Assembly: GCF_001429065.1 (NCBI RefSeq)
Contig: NZ_LMIB01000001.1
Span: 330,159 to 381,931 of the forward strand
Direction: 5' to 3'
Length of the DNA: 51,773 nt
Source of the DNA: Sphingomonas sp. Root710
GTDB taxonomy: Bacteria > Pseudomonadota > Alphaproteobacteria > Sphingomonadales > Sphingomonadaceae
The position numbers and the translations under genes were made by a program. Shown here piece by piece: positions 17,470-26,116 of the stretch; position 1 is the stretch's first letter; each line of letters begins with the position of its first letter. Under the pieces are notes generated by a model. The model had not been told where the DNA came from and ran no database searches. It worked only from the letters and a program-made list of their open reading frames with translations.

Positions 17470-17582
17470 TCGTCTCTCTCCTTTGTCAGGGCTTTATTGC
17501 CATCGGCGATGCCGTGGCCGGGGTAGGTTCCAATGGCCGCACGGGAGCGTCGCCACAGGGCCCGCCAAGGCGCGCTTCGGTA

Positions 17583-17614
17583 TTGATACTGATCACATGA
17601 ATAGTTATTGTCAA
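17583..17614. promoter_or_regulatory. Operator site A within overlapping divergent promoters
   Basis: The palindrome-like core TACTGATCACATGAATAG (17587-17604) is one of eight related sites in the window. On the minus strand TTGACA (17614-17609), 17 bp, CAGTAT (17591-17586) faces the CMD-like gene. On the plus strand TTGATA (17583-17588), 17 bp, TATTGT (17606-17611) faces the P450. The core fills both spacers, so a bound repressor would block both promoters. Confidence 0.65.
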
Positions 17615-17730
17615 CGCTCGAATCGGCGGGTGAAGCCAATCAACCGATCAGGCCGCGGCGTTGCTGACGCAGCATTGAAGCAGCGGGATCACATCGCCGC
17701 GGCGGGCAAAGAGACAGTTAGGAGCGGAAA

Positions 17731-19041
17731 ATGGAAAAATTGCAGTGCCCCTTTCACGGTGAAGATACTGAAGATCGGCAATCGTTCGGCCTGGACGCAT
17801 TGATCACCCACCCCGATGAGACGAAGGACATCGATGCGATGGACGATCCCGTCCAGCAAATCGCTGCCAAGCTTCACGCGATGGGCCCTGTGGTCAAGGG
17901 GCGGGGCGTGGGAGATCCGCCCGGTTCCAAGATGCAGTTCGGTGACGTCATCCTGCCGAATATCTTCATCGCCGCGCACCTGATCGAGAAGGAGTGCTAT
18001 GCCGCCGTGAGCTGGGAGGCGGCCCTGCGGGTATATGCGAAGCCCAAGATTTTTGCGTCCAAGGTCTACAAGCCGACCTTCGGACATTGGGGCCCGATCC
18101 TCACGACGATGGATCGTCCCGAGCATCCGAAGTACAGAGCAGTCGTACAGCAAGGGTTCACGCCGAAGGCACTGGAAAAATACAAAGACAAGATCATCAG
18201 CCCCGTCCTCGAGCGTCGGTTCAACGATCTGAAGCCCAAGGGCCGTGCCGACCTGATCCGCGATCTGACGGCCCATTACGCCTATGACATAACGAGCACG
18301 ATCACGGGCTTTCCCGAAGAGGACAAGCTGTACATCGCATATCTCTTCGAACACGCCCACCAGGTGAACACCGATCCGGAAGGCGCGGCCAAGGCAAATG
18401 CCGAAATCAAGGCCTATGCCCAGAAGAAGATCAACGAACGGCGAGCCGATCCTCGCGACGACGTGATCACCATGATGATCAACAGCAAGGTCGATGGCGA
18501 GCCGCTCAATGACGAGCATCTCGTCGGCTTGACGACAAATCTCATGATCGCCGGTATCGATACGGTGTTCAAGCAGTCGAGCAGCATCATCTATCTTCTG
18601 CTGGCCCATCCCGACCAATTCGACCTGCTCAAGGCCGACCGCTCGCTCATCCCGCAGTTCGTAGAAGAGGCGATGCGCTATCAGGGGCTGGGCAATGTCC
18701 AGGCGCGCCAGGCGACCGAGGACACGGAACTGGTCGGCGTCCACATCCCGAAGGATGCGGTGGTCTTCACCATGCATGGCATAACCCATCGGGACCCCTG
18801 CCGCTGGGCCAATCCCGACGAGCTGAATCTCCTGCGAGAGCAGAAACAGCACATGCTGTTTTCCAGTGGCGCCCATACGTGCCTTGGCAAGGATGTTGCA
18901 CGAGCGGCGCTTGCTGGCCTGATCGAGCATCTGATCGACGACTTCCCCAATTTGAGGTTCGACCCGGACTATCCCACGCCGCGCATCACGGGCTGGACGC
19001 TTCGTGCGCCATTGAGCGTGCCGGTCATCTGGGACGTATAG
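17731..19041 (+). CDS. Cytochrome P450
   Basis: The 436-residue soluble bacterial P450 has the heme-thiolate loop FSSGAHTCLGKD with Cys384. Its I-helix MIAGIDTVFKQSS has the AGxDT core but lacks the second Thr found in many P450s. The MDRPEHPKYR segment and the acidic/arginine segment EEAMRYQGL are also present. It would hydroxylate a hydrophobic substrate using electrons from a ferredoxin and reductase, neither of which is adjacent. GGAGC precedes the ATG. Operator/promoter A lies about 115 bp upstream. The acyl-CoA-dehydrogenase-like monooxygenase follows after 106 bp and may be co-transcribed. Confidence 0.93.
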   Translation: MEKLQCPFHGEDTEDRQSFGLDALITHPDETKDIDAMDDPVQQIAAKLHAMGPVVKGRGVGDPPGSKMQFGDVILPNIFIAAHLIEKECYAAVSWEAALRVYAKPKIFASKVYKPTFGHWGPILTTMDRPEHPKYRAVVQQGFTPKALEKYKDKIISPVLERRFNDLKPKGRADLIRDLTAHYAYDITSTITGFPEEDKLYIAYLFEHAHQVNTDPEGAAKANAEIKAYAQKKINERRADPRDDVITMMINSKVDGEPLNDEHLVGLTTNLMIAGIDTVFKQSSSIIYLLLAHPDQFDLLKADRSLIPQFVEEAMRYQGLGNVQARQATEDTELVGVHIPKDAVVFTMHGITHRDPCRWANPDELNLLREQKQHMLFSSGAHTCLGKDVARAALAGLIEHLIDDFPNLRFDPDYPTPRITGWTLRAPLSVPVIWDV

Positions 19042-19147
19042 GGCGCGACGTTCGATCATATTCATACGCGTTTTGGATCGGGCCCAACCTGCGAGAGGAC
19101 ATCCGGTAGGCGCCCTGGATCAGTGATGCATTTGCGAGGAGAGTTTC

Positions 19148-20374
19148 ATGTCTAACACTGTGGCGCTGGCCAATGCCGAGCCGCCTGAATTCAGCGCTGT
19201 GGACACCGGCATGTCCGCTTTTGTCGCACGGGCCAGAGCCATGGTTCCGCACCTGCTCGATCAACAGGCGGAGGTGGAAAAGCGCACTTTCTACTCCGAG
19301 GAAACCCATGCGATGTTCCGGGAGGCCGGATTTTACCGGATGCTGGTTCCCGAGCAGTTCGGGGGTTACGGTCTCGATGCGGAGGTCTTTTTCCGTATTG
19401 CCGTGATCATCGCCAGCGGATGCCCGTCGACCGCGTGGCAATATTGCTTCGGCCATTCTCACGCAGTGGCGGCCGGTTCGCTGTTCAGTCAGGACGTCCA
19501 GGCGGAGCTTTTCCGTGACGTCGACTTCATCTGCGCCGGCACGATCAAGCCGCAAGGAACGGTGCAGCGGCAGGCGGATGGCAGCTGGGTGCTCAACGGG
19601 ACGTTCAACTATTGTTCGGGCATACCCTACTCGACGCACTTCATCAGCCATGCGTTCGTTTCCGACGAAAATGGAAATGCTCTGGGCAAAGGCACTTTCG
19701 TCGCTCCGCGCTCGGCCTGGAAACGTCTCGACGACTGGGGCGGGAGCCTTGGCCTGAAGGGGAGCGGCTCGCACAGCATCGTGTTCGAGAATGTGGCGTT
19801 GCCGGCGGAGTTCGTTTTGCCCGGGGTGGATTTTGCGGACCACGCCCCAAGGGACGACAGTCCCTATGTTCTGCACCATGGCAGGCCGATGTCCTTTCTC
19901 TATCTGGAGCCGGCATCGATCATGCTGGGCGCCGTAAAGGGCGCGCTCGCGGAATATGAAACATTGCTGCGGACGAAGACGACCATGCTTCCGCCGATCG
20001 TGCCCAGGACCGAGGACGTCGACTATCGTCGATATTTCGGAGACGCGATGGGCAAGATCGCCTTTGCCGAAGCCGCTCTGTTCAACGCCTGCCACCAGTG
20101 GACCGATGCCGCAGCGGAGCAGAAGGCCGGGACCGCGGAATTCTCCGTCGCGCTGGATCTTACCATCCGTCTCATCTGCCTCGAGGTGATGAACACCTGC
20201 TGGCAGGTGATGGAATCGATCATCCTGTTTTCTGCTGGCTCGTCATCCGCCTTCGACGGACAGCGGATTCAGAGATTTTTCCGTGATATGGCGATGTGCC
20301 GCGCGCACGCACTGCAATCGTGGGTCGATCCGATGCGCCGTGACCTCGCCGATCAGGTGATCAAATCGCGCTAA
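19148..20374 (+). CDS. Acyl-CoA dehydrogenase-fold flavin monooxygenase (HsaA/DszC-like)
   Basis: The 408-residue protein has the acyl-CoA dehydrogenase fold but the signature of the group D two-component flavin monooxygenases. Seen: FREAGFYRMLVPEQFGGYG, then GCPSTAWQYCFGHSHAVA, and GTFNYCSGIPYSTHF in place of ACAD motifs. The C-terminus (RIQRFFRDMAMCRAHA, ending near SWVDPM) matches HsaA-type enzymes. HsaA hydroxylates a phenolic secosteroid using reduced flavin from HsaB. No flavin reductase gene is in the window. A phenol or ketone hydroxylase is most likely, though a desaturase cannot be excluded. GAGGAGA precedes the ATG. Confidence 0.82.
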   Translation: MSNTVALANAEPPEFSAVDTGMSAFVARARAMVPHLLDQQAEVEKRTFYSEETHAMFREAGFYRMLVPEQFGGYGLDAEVFFRIAVIIASGCPSTAWQYCFGHSHAVAAGSLFSQDVQAELFRDVDFICAGTIKPQGTVQRQADGSWVLNGTFNYCSGIPYSTHFISHAFVSDENGNALGKGTFVAPRSAWKRLDDWGGSLGLKGSGSHSIVFENVALPAEFVLPGVDFADHAPRDDSPYVLHHGRPMSFLYLEPASIMLGAVKGALAEYETLLRTKTTMLPPIVPRTEDVDYRRYFGDAMGKIAFAEAALFNACHQWTDAAAEQKAGTAEFSVALDLTIRLICLEVMNTCWQVMESIILFSAGSSSAFDGQRIQRFFRDMAMCRAHALQSWVDPMRRDLADQVIKSR

Positions 20375-20413
20375 GCCCGTCTTCGATCGTAGCGGAATCA
20401 TCATCATATAATC

Positions 20414-20449
20414 AGCCGGCGAAAACTCCTTGCGAGGCGATCGCCGGCT
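20414..20449. terminator. Intergenic hairpin between convergent genes
   Basis: AGCCGGCGA (20414-20422) and TCGCCGGCT (20441-20449) form a perfect 9-bp stem between the convergent monooxygenase and TetR genes. No long T-run follows, so it may be a weak or factor-assisted terminator. Confidence 0.5.
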
Positions 20450-20478
20450 GAGAGGGGAGGCGGCGCGAGTGCCCGCCG

Positions 20479-21234
20479 TTATCCGTCCACGAACAATAGA
20501 TGATTGATAAAGTCGATCGCGCTTTCAATCTCTGCCGAACTGAAAGGGTTTCGGTTGGTGAGATATTGATATTCGGCAGCAACGGAAAATGGCACGGCTG
20601 CCATGGCGATGATCGCGTAGCGCAAGCGTGCAGGGTTGCCGCTGCGGACTTCTCCTTCTTCCTGACCTTTCACGATCAGTTCGCAGAGTTTGTTGAAATC
20701 TTTTCTGGTGTAACTCTCGCACGCCCATGCAAGCCGCTCCGATGGCTGATGCGCTTCCTGCGTCATCATCCTGTGCAGCGCAGGGATTTCGGCAAACATC
20801 ATCACATAGGCTCTGATGACGGCGCGTAACTTATCGGATGTGGACACCGTTCCCAGGTCGGTTTCATCGTGCAGAATGGTCGATGCCGTATTGTGGGAAT
20901 GGACGTAGTCGGCAACGGCCTTCCAGAGTTGGTCCTTGGAAGGAAAATGGTAGAGGAGCAGCGATTGCGATACGTTCGCATCTTCTGCCACCATTCGCGT
21001 CGAAGTGCCCTCGAAGCCGTGCCTGGCAAAGCCCTCGAGAGCCGCCGCAAGTATGCGGTTCCTGACCTCTACAGGGCGCCGTTGACGCTTCTTCCGGCGC
21101 GCGTCAGCAGATGCGGCCGTGTCTGCCGGCGACGCACCGCTCTTCTCCTCGGGGGCAGCGACCGGCGCCTTGGCCGAGCTCCTGGCCTTGACGGAGCTCT
21201 TGGCCGTTCGATTTGGAGAGGGAGATTTCGACAT
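20479..21234 (-). CDS. TetR/AcrR-family transcriptional regulator
   Basis: The 251-residue regulator has a basic, Ser/Ala/Lys-rich N-terminal tail of about 55 residues (MSKSPSPNRTAKS onward), then the TetR helix-turn-helix: RNRILAAALEGFARHGFEGT, then ANVSQSLLLYHFPSKDQLW. A helical ligand domain follows. The tail is longer than usual for the family. It is the only TetR gene in the window and sits within the 17.6-48 kb block whose promoters share an 18-bp palindrome, so it is the leading candidate for the repressor. ATG at 21234 is chosen over an upstream TTG. The SD is weak. Confidence 0.9.
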   Translation of the reverse strand: MSKSPSPNRTAKSSVKARSSAKAPVAAPEEKSGASPADTAASADARRKKRQRRPVEVRNRILAAALEGFARHGFEGTSTRMVAEDANVSQSLLLYHFPSKDQLWKAVADYVHSHNTASTILHDETDLGTVSTSDKLRAVIRAYVMMFAEIPALHRMMTQEAHQPSERLAWACESYTRKDFNKLCELIVKGQEEGEVRSGNPARLRYAIIAMAAVPFSVAAEYQYLTNRNPFSSAEIESAIDFINHLLFVDG

Positions 21235-21346
21235 TACTGACCGTTCATTTGCATTGCTTCCCGCCGGAGGCAAATGGCGTAAGGCCGGTCATCCTGCAAC
21301 CCCTGCCGGATCATAGCCCCGGAAAGCTACCGTCGCCGACGACGCT

Positions 21347-21360
21347 ATTGATCGATCAAT
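21347..21360. promoter_or_regulatory. Perfect 14-bp palindrome upstream of the TetR gene
   Basis: ATTGATCGATCAAT is a perfect palindrome about 115 bp upstream of the TetR start, just after the stop of the preceding flavoprotein gene. It resembles the recurring operator in its GATCA half. Use as an autoregulatory site is a guess. Confidence 0.3.
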
Positions 21361-21377
21361 CTGCGGTTGAACCGGAG

Positions 21378-23132
21378 CTATGCCGCCGGCGCCTTGGCGA
21401 CCTTTGCTTTCGAACGGCTCATCGATGCGGCATGCCGGGCTGCGCGGCGTCCCGAGAAGGCTCCATCAGCGAGCGACATGCCGCTGAAATAGCCTATCGA
21501 ACAGACACCCACCGCCGAACGGCCTGCCGCATAGAGACCTTCGATGGGGCTTCCGCTCTCTTGCAGGACCTGGCCGGTCTCTTCGTCAACCTTGAGACCG
21601 CCCAGCGACATGGCCATGGTAAAGCCGAACCGGTTCTTGATCGACATATTGACCGCGTAGAAGGGGCCTCGCTCGACGGGGCGCACCTTGTCGGCGTTCT
21701 TGCCGAGCGGGTCGGTCCCGGTCGCGGCCGCGCCGTTATAGGCGGTGATGGTGCGCGTCAGCGCCTGTGGCGAGATGCCGATCTTTTTCGCGAGCTTCTC
21801 GATCGAGCGCGCTTTCCTGGTGCCGCCGAACAGAAGATTGAGCAGGTTCGGCAGGTAGAAATACATGAACGGAGTGATACCGCCCGGGCGCAGCGCCTGC
21901 TTGAAAGCGAGCCGATAGGACGAAGCTTCAAGTATCAGCCATGCCGTGCCATTTTCGCGGGCGGCGATCGCGCGCCCCAGCGATCCCGCATAGGCATCCT
22001 CGCCGATGAAGCGCTCGCCCTTCGCGTCGACGATGACGCCGTTCAACAGCGCGTTGGGTGGGGAAATCGCACGGGTGCTGAAAATACTCTCCATATATCC
22101 CACGGCGCCGCCGGCCGATTGCCCGAGCTGGATACCGCTGCCATCGCAGCCCATGGATCCAAGACGCATCAGATCCGGATAATTTTTGGCGAAAACCGGC
22201 CCATAGCGCTCGAGCATGTCGAGATTGTAGACAAATCCCCCTGAGGAGATGATCACGCCGCCGGTGGCCCGGATCAGCTTCCGGCTTCCGTGGCGTGCTT
22301 CCAGATCCCGGCACTCCGGAATGACCTTTTCCGCCGGGCCGCTGTTGAAGGCCTTGAGCGGGTTGATCTTCCGGTAAAGATCCTGATGCTTTGCCCGAAC
22401 GTCGCCCGCTGTGGGGAGCGCGTTTATCTCGATCCCCACGACACGGCCGTCATGATCGATGACCAGGCGCTTCGCCGGCGAATGGGTGATGACGGCTATC
22501 CCGGCAGCCTCCACGGCCTTCCTCAACTTGCCGAAATAGTCCTTGCCGGTCCATCCGGTCCCGACATGCTGATGTCCTCGCGGAGCCGGCTTTGCCACCG
22601 CGGCGTATCGGGCAATATTCTCATTGCCGGAGTAATAAAGGTACCGCCCCTCGGGAGGGAAAGAGGTTTTCTCGAGATAGGCCGCGCCGCTATATTCACC
22701 GCCATGGCGCTGAATCCAAGCCAGATCCTCGGCGCTTCCGTCACAAAATTTTCGAAGTGTCGCTGAAGAGACCGCGTCGCCGACCTCGAGAGACAGATAT
22801 TTGAACATCTCGTCGGCCGTGTCTTCGAAACCCGCCTGACGCTGAAACGGGGTGGCCCCGGCATAGAATACGCCACCGCTATAGGCTGTGGCGCCGCCGC
22901 CTTCGAAGCGGTCGACGATGATGACTTTTGCGCCATCCTCATGCGCTTGCAGGGCCGCGATCGCCCCTGCGCCGCCGAAGCCCACGACAAGGACCTCGGC
23001 GCTTTCGCTCCAGTCCGGGACCTCGCCCTTCCGGAGACGAAGCGGCGCGTCGATGACGGTGCCTGCCCCGTTGCCGCTATCGCGTGAAGGCCGGGGTCCA
23101 GACCTGGAACTGGCGCGGGAACTGTTTGTCAT
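21378..23132 (-). CDS. FAD-binding dehydrogenase, 3-ketosteroid dehydrogenase/fumarate reductase type
   Basis: The 584-residue flavoprotein has the FAD dinucleotide fold at about residue 47 (EVLVVGFGGAGAIAALQA), then GGATAYSGGVFYAG. The C-terminal FAD cap GLYAAGRSAVGVCSIGYFSG contains a Tyr-x-x-Gly like the catalytic segment of KstD enzymes. KstD-type enzymes desaturate a ring next to a ketone. No signal peptide or membrane segment is visible, so it is cytoplasmic. ATG at 23132 is preferred because AGAGGA lies upstream; the frame continues 21 codons further. It is transcribed from the site G promoter about 120 bp upstream. Steroid specificity is not proven. Confidence 0.82.
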   Translation of the reverse strand: MTNSSRASSRSGPRPSRDSGNGAGTVIDAPLRLRKGEVPDWSESAEVLVVGFGGAGAIAALQAHEDGAKVIIVDRFEGGGATAYSGGVFYAGATPFQRQAGFEDTADEMFKYLSLEVGDAVSSATLRKFCDGSAEDLAWIQRHGGEYSGAAYLEKTSFPPEGRYLYYSGNENIARYAAVAKPAPRGHQHVGTGWTGKDYFGKLRKAVEAAGIAVITHSPAKRLVIDHDGRVVGIEINALPTAGDVRAKHQDLYRKINPLKAFNSGPAEKVIPECRDLEARHGSRKLIRATGGVIISSGGFVYNLDMLERYGPVFAKNYPDLMRLGSMGCDGSGIQLGQSAGGAVGYMESIFSTRAISPPNALLNGVIVDAKGERFIGEDAYAGSLGRAIAARENGTAWLILEASSYRLAFKQALRPGGITPFMYFYLPNLLNLLFGGTRKARSIEKLAKKIGISPQALTRTITAYNGAAATGTDPLGKNADKVRPVERGPFYAVNMSIKNRFGFTMAMSLGGLKVDEETGQVLQESGSPIEGLYAAGRSAVGVCSIGYFSGMSLADGAFSGRRAARHAASMSRSKAKVAKAPAA

Positions 23133-23257
23133 CCAGCCATATCCTCTTTTATCTTTTTGAATTTGAGCAGTGTAGCCGCAGTGCTCAGGCGACATTTCGT
23201 CATGCCGAACGCGATGACGGCCGCCGTTGAGCGATCTGCCAGATAGTTTACGCTCTG

Positions 23258-23286
23258 ATACTGTTCGAACGAAAAGTCTATGTCAA
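23258..23286 (-). promoter_or_regulatory. Promoter with operator site G
   Basis: On the minus strand, TTGACA (23286-23281), a 17-bp spacer and CAGTAT (23263-23258) drive the KstD-like gene. The spacer contains the operator core CTGTTCGAACGAAAAG (plus strand 23261-23276). Arrangement and -35/-10 hexamers match those at sites A and B exactly. Confidence 0.62.
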
Positions 23287-23452
23287 CCGCTTTACGGGGT
23301 GTTCCGGACGGACCGTAATGCCATCGCTCCGGTTCTGGCATAGGGGGCGGCGTCCTAGCATGAAGACAGCTCGTCAGAGGCGTCTTGCCGCGCCTCCCCG
23401 TAAGACTTTGCGGATATAGCGGCCAAATAGCCTTGAAACCGGCGCGAACTTT

Positions 23453-23481
23453 TTGTACCTGATCGAACGAACAGTTATAAC
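23453..23481 (+). promoter_or_regulatory. Promoter with operator site F
   Basis: TTGTAC (23453-23458), a 17-bp spacer and TATAAC (23476-23481) form a plausible sigma-70 promoter for the FAH-family/hydroxylase pair. The spacer is the operator core CTGATCGAACGAACAGT (23459-23475). Confidence 0.6.
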
Positions 23482-23562
23482 TTATGATGTTCCCGAGCCT
23501 GAAACGTTCAGTTTGGCGGGTGTTCAGCCGTCGGGAAATCGGAGTTCAGGAGGGTGCTAAAT

Positions 23563-24429
23563 ATGAGGCTTGCCCGTTTCACGTTGGGCGGCGACCCAAT
23601 GATCGGTCGTGTTGTCGATGACGGGATCGTCTCGCTTTCCACGCGCATCGTCAATTTCCCGAAGGACATGGTGGACCTGATCGAACACTGGGCGGAGTTT
23701 TCGGGCGCCATCGAAGCTTTGGGGCGAGGCGCGGATCATAAGCTGGCGGACGTCAAATTGCTGGCGCCGGTGGCGCGGCCCGGGAAGATCCTGTGCATGG
23801 GTCTGAATTATGCGGATCATGTGCTCGAGGCCAAGCTTGAAAAGCCCGAGCATCAGACCTGGTTCTCGAAGGCGGTCACCACCGTCAATGGGCCATATGA
23901 CCGGATCGAGCGCCCGCTGGTGTCAACCGCGCTCGATTATGAGGCGGAGCTCGTCTTCGTCGTCGGCAAGCGTTGCAGGCATGTTTCGCCCGAGGATGCG
24001 AAGAAGGTCATTTTCGGCTATTGCGTCGGCAATGACGTGAGCGTGCGCGATTGGCAAAGGCGCACCGGCCAATGGATGATGGGCAAGACCTTCGATACCC
24101 ATGCGCCCTTCGGTCCCTATATCGTCACGCCCGATGAAATCGATGTCGGAAATCTGGGAATTCGCTGTTTCGTCAATGGCGAAAAGCGGCAGGACTCGAA
24201 TACGAGCAACCTGATCTTCGATTGCTCGGCGCTGGTAGCTCATCTCAGTCAGGCAATGACCCTGGAGCCCGGGGATGTCATCTACACGGGTACGTCGGGC
24301 GGCGTCGGCGGCCTGATGAAGCCGCCCAAATTCCTGCAGCCGGGGGACCGGGTCCGCGTCGAAATCGACGGGATCGGATTCATTGAAAACGAAGTCGTGG
24401 ACGAAGTCGCGGCCAAGGGCACCCTGTGA
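23563..24429 (+). CDS. Fumarylacetoacetate hydrolase-family protein
   Basis: The 288-residue FAH-superfamily enzyme has metal-binding acidic residues in LDYEAELVFVVG and the conserved GYCVGNDVSVRDWQ. GDVIYTGTSGGVGG lies near the C-terminus. Members hydrolyse acylpyruvates, hydrate or decarboxylate meta-cleavage products (HpcE/MhpD-like), or isomerise them. Next to an aromatic hydroxylase, downstream processing of a ring-cleavage product is the natural reading. ATG at 23563 is chosen over GTG 23554, because AGGAGG abuts the GTG but is 9 bp from the ATG. Its TGA overlaps the ATG of the hydroxylase. Confidence 0.88.
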   Translation: MRLARFTLGGDPMIGRVVDDGIVSLSTRIVNFPKDMVDLIEHWAEFSGAIEALGRGADHKLADVKLLAPVARPGKILCMGLNYADHVLEAKLEKPEHQTWFSKAVTTVNGPYDRIERPLVSTALDYEAELVFVVGKRCRHVSPEDAKKVIFGYCVGNDVSVRDWQRRTGQWMMGKTFDTHAPFGPYIVTPDEIDVGNLGIRCFVNGEKRQDSNTSNLIFDCSALVAHLSQAMTLEPGDVIYTGTSGGVGGLMKPPKFLQPGDRVRVEIDGIGFIENEVVDEVAAKGTL

Positions 24430-26108
24430 TGGATGCGCCGGTCCTGATCGCAGGCGGGGGGCCTGTGGGGATGACGCTGGCGCTGGCCTTGAGCCAGCAC
24501 GGCGTCGCGTCCATTCTGGTGGAGCGGAATCCCACGACCACCAGGTCTCCGAAGATGGATATTACCAACGGAAGGAGCATGGAGCTTTTCCGGCGGCTGG
24601 GCATCGTGGAGCAGCTGCGCGCCGTAGGCGTTTCGCAGGATGAGCCGTTCGACGTCGTCTGGGCCACGCGCCTGACCGGACATATACTCCACCGCTTCCA
24701 TTACCCCTCGTCCAATGAAAAGCGGAACCAGATCCGTGCGCTGAATGACGGGTCCCAGACGCTCGAACCCCCCATGCGCGTGTCGCAGATCATCATCGAG
24801 CCGGTCCTCAAGACGGCAATCGACGAAAGCCCGCTGGTCGATGTGCGGTTCGGCTGGGCATTCGAATCCCTGGAGCAGGATGCGGACGGGGTCACCGCAA
24901 CGATCAGGAACAGCGAAACGGGCGCGACGAAACAGGTTCGCAGCCTGTATCTGGCCGGCTGCGACGGCGGCGGCAGCCGCGTCCGCCGGTCGCTGGGGAT
25001 CGAGCTGGAAGGCCGCTTCGGCGTCACCAATGTCTATATGGTGCATTTCAAATCGCACGCTCACGACATCCTCTCGCGCTTTGGAACCACGTTCCATTTT
25101 CAAACCGGCGGCGGGACGATGATCGCCCAAAATGCGATCGATACGTGGACGCTCCAGTCGCGCCTTCCGCCCGACATCGATCCTTCGACGCTCGACCCGG
25201 CCGAATGGCTACGCAAATGGGTGGGACAGGATTTCGAATTCGAGATATTGGTCGCCAATCCCTGGACGCCGCATCTGGTGATCGCGGACCGCTACATCGA
25301 CGGGCGGGTCTTCCTCGCCGGTGACTCTGCCCACCAGGTGATCCCGAGCGGCGGTTACGGGATGAACACCGGGATCGGGGATGCGGTCGATCTCGGTTGG
25401 AAGCTGGCCAGCGCGGTGAAGGGGTGGGGTGGTCCGGCCCTGCTACAGAGCTATGAAAGCGAGCGGCGCCAGATCGCGATCCAGAACCGCGCCGCCGCCG
25501 GCAGGCATTCCGACATACGGGCGGCGATCGGCCAGCTGATCGTGGCGGCAGAGCGGGACGCGGACCTCGACTCGCCGGACACGGCGGAGCGCCGCCGCGA
25601 GCTTGGCGACAAGATCGCTGCACTCGGTAATGCGGAGAACGAGTCCTGGGGGATCGAGCATGGCTATCGCTATGAAGATTCTCCCGTGATCTGGCCGGCG
25701 GGCGAGGATGAAACGGCACCTGCCTTCGATCCGCTGATCTGTACCCCGACCACCTGGCCGGGCGCGCGGCTTCCCTCATTCTTCCTGAGCGATGGCCGGG
25801 CGCTGTACGATCTGCTCGGGCCGGAGCTCACTTTGCTCGTCATCGGAGACCAGGATACGGATCGCTTCACCAGCGCGGCAGCCGCGCTGGGCGTGCCGCT
25901 GACCGTGGTGCGGATCGAACCGGAGCCAAAGCTCGCCCTTCTGGAACGGAGCTTGTTGCTGGTCCGTCCCGACCATCATGTCGCCTGGCGCGGCGATAGC
26001 CTCCCGGCCGACTGTCACGCGGTCCTGGCCCGTGTCTGTGGCCGAAGCGACGGCGATGTCACCCGCGAGAATATGGCGAAGGAAACGGCGCCGCTTACGA
26101 CCTCGTAA
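24429..26108 (+). CDS. FAD-dependent aromatic hydroxylase (MhpA/PheA-type, group A)
   Basis: The 559-residue group A flavoprotein monooxygenase has GGGPVGMTLALALSQHG at the N-terminus, and the second FAD motif DGRVFLAGDSAHQVIPSGGY followed by GMNTGIGDAVDLGWKLASA. A thioredoxin-like C-terminal domain follows, as in MhpA, TfdB and phenol hydroxylases. It would add a hydroxyl to a phenolic ring with NAD(P)H and O2, making a catechol for extradiol cleavage. It starts inside the preceding FAH-family stop (TGATG), so the two are translationally coupled. It converges, 8 bp apart, with the molybdoenzyme gene. Confidence 0.9.
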   Translation: MDAPVLIAGGGPVGMTLALALSQHGVASILVERNPTTTRSPKMDITNGRSMELFRRLGIVEQLRAVGVSQDEPFDVVWATRLTGHILHRFHYPSSNEKRNQIRALNDGSQTLEPPMRVSQIIIEPVLKTAIDESPLVDVRFGWAFESLEQDADGVTATIRNSETGATKQVRSLYLAGCDGGGSRVRRSLGIELEGRFGVTNVYMVHFKSHAHDILSRFGTTFHFQTGGGTMIAQNAIDTWTLQSRLPPDIDPSTLDPAEWLRKWVGQDFEFEILVANPWTPHLVIADRYIDGRVFLAGDSAHQVIPSGGYGMNTGIGDAVDLGWKLASAVKGWGGPALLQSYESERRQIAIQNRAAAGRHSDIRAAIGQLIVAAERDADLDSPDTAERRRELGDKIAALGNAENESWGIEHGYRYEDSPVIWPAGEDETAPAFDPLICTPTTWPGARLPSFFLSDGRALYDLLGPELTLLVIGDQDTDRFTSAAAALGVPLTVVRIEPEPKLALLERSLLLVRPDHHVAWRGDSLPADCHAVLARVCGRSDGDVTRENMAKETAPLTTS

Positions 26109-26116
26109 GGCGCAGA

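Larger units (their letters stand above)
23133..23562. other. 430-bp divergent intergenic region with two operators
   Basis: This stretch separates the KstD-like gene (minus) from the FAH-family gene (plus) and contains no credible gene. It holds operator/promoter G facing left and operator/promoter F facing right, about 200 bp apart. An AGGAGG Shine-Dalgarno at 23548-23553 precedes the FAH-family ATG. Confidence 0.7.

Noticed and set aside
17689-19065. 458-codon minus-strand frame opposite the P450
   Set aside because: The plus frame carries the full P450 motif set. The opposite frame exists because of third-position GC bias.
19046-19066. GATCATATTCAT element between P450 and monooxygenase genes
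   Set aside because: It has operator-like words but in the wrong order and spacing, and no -35/-10 pair.
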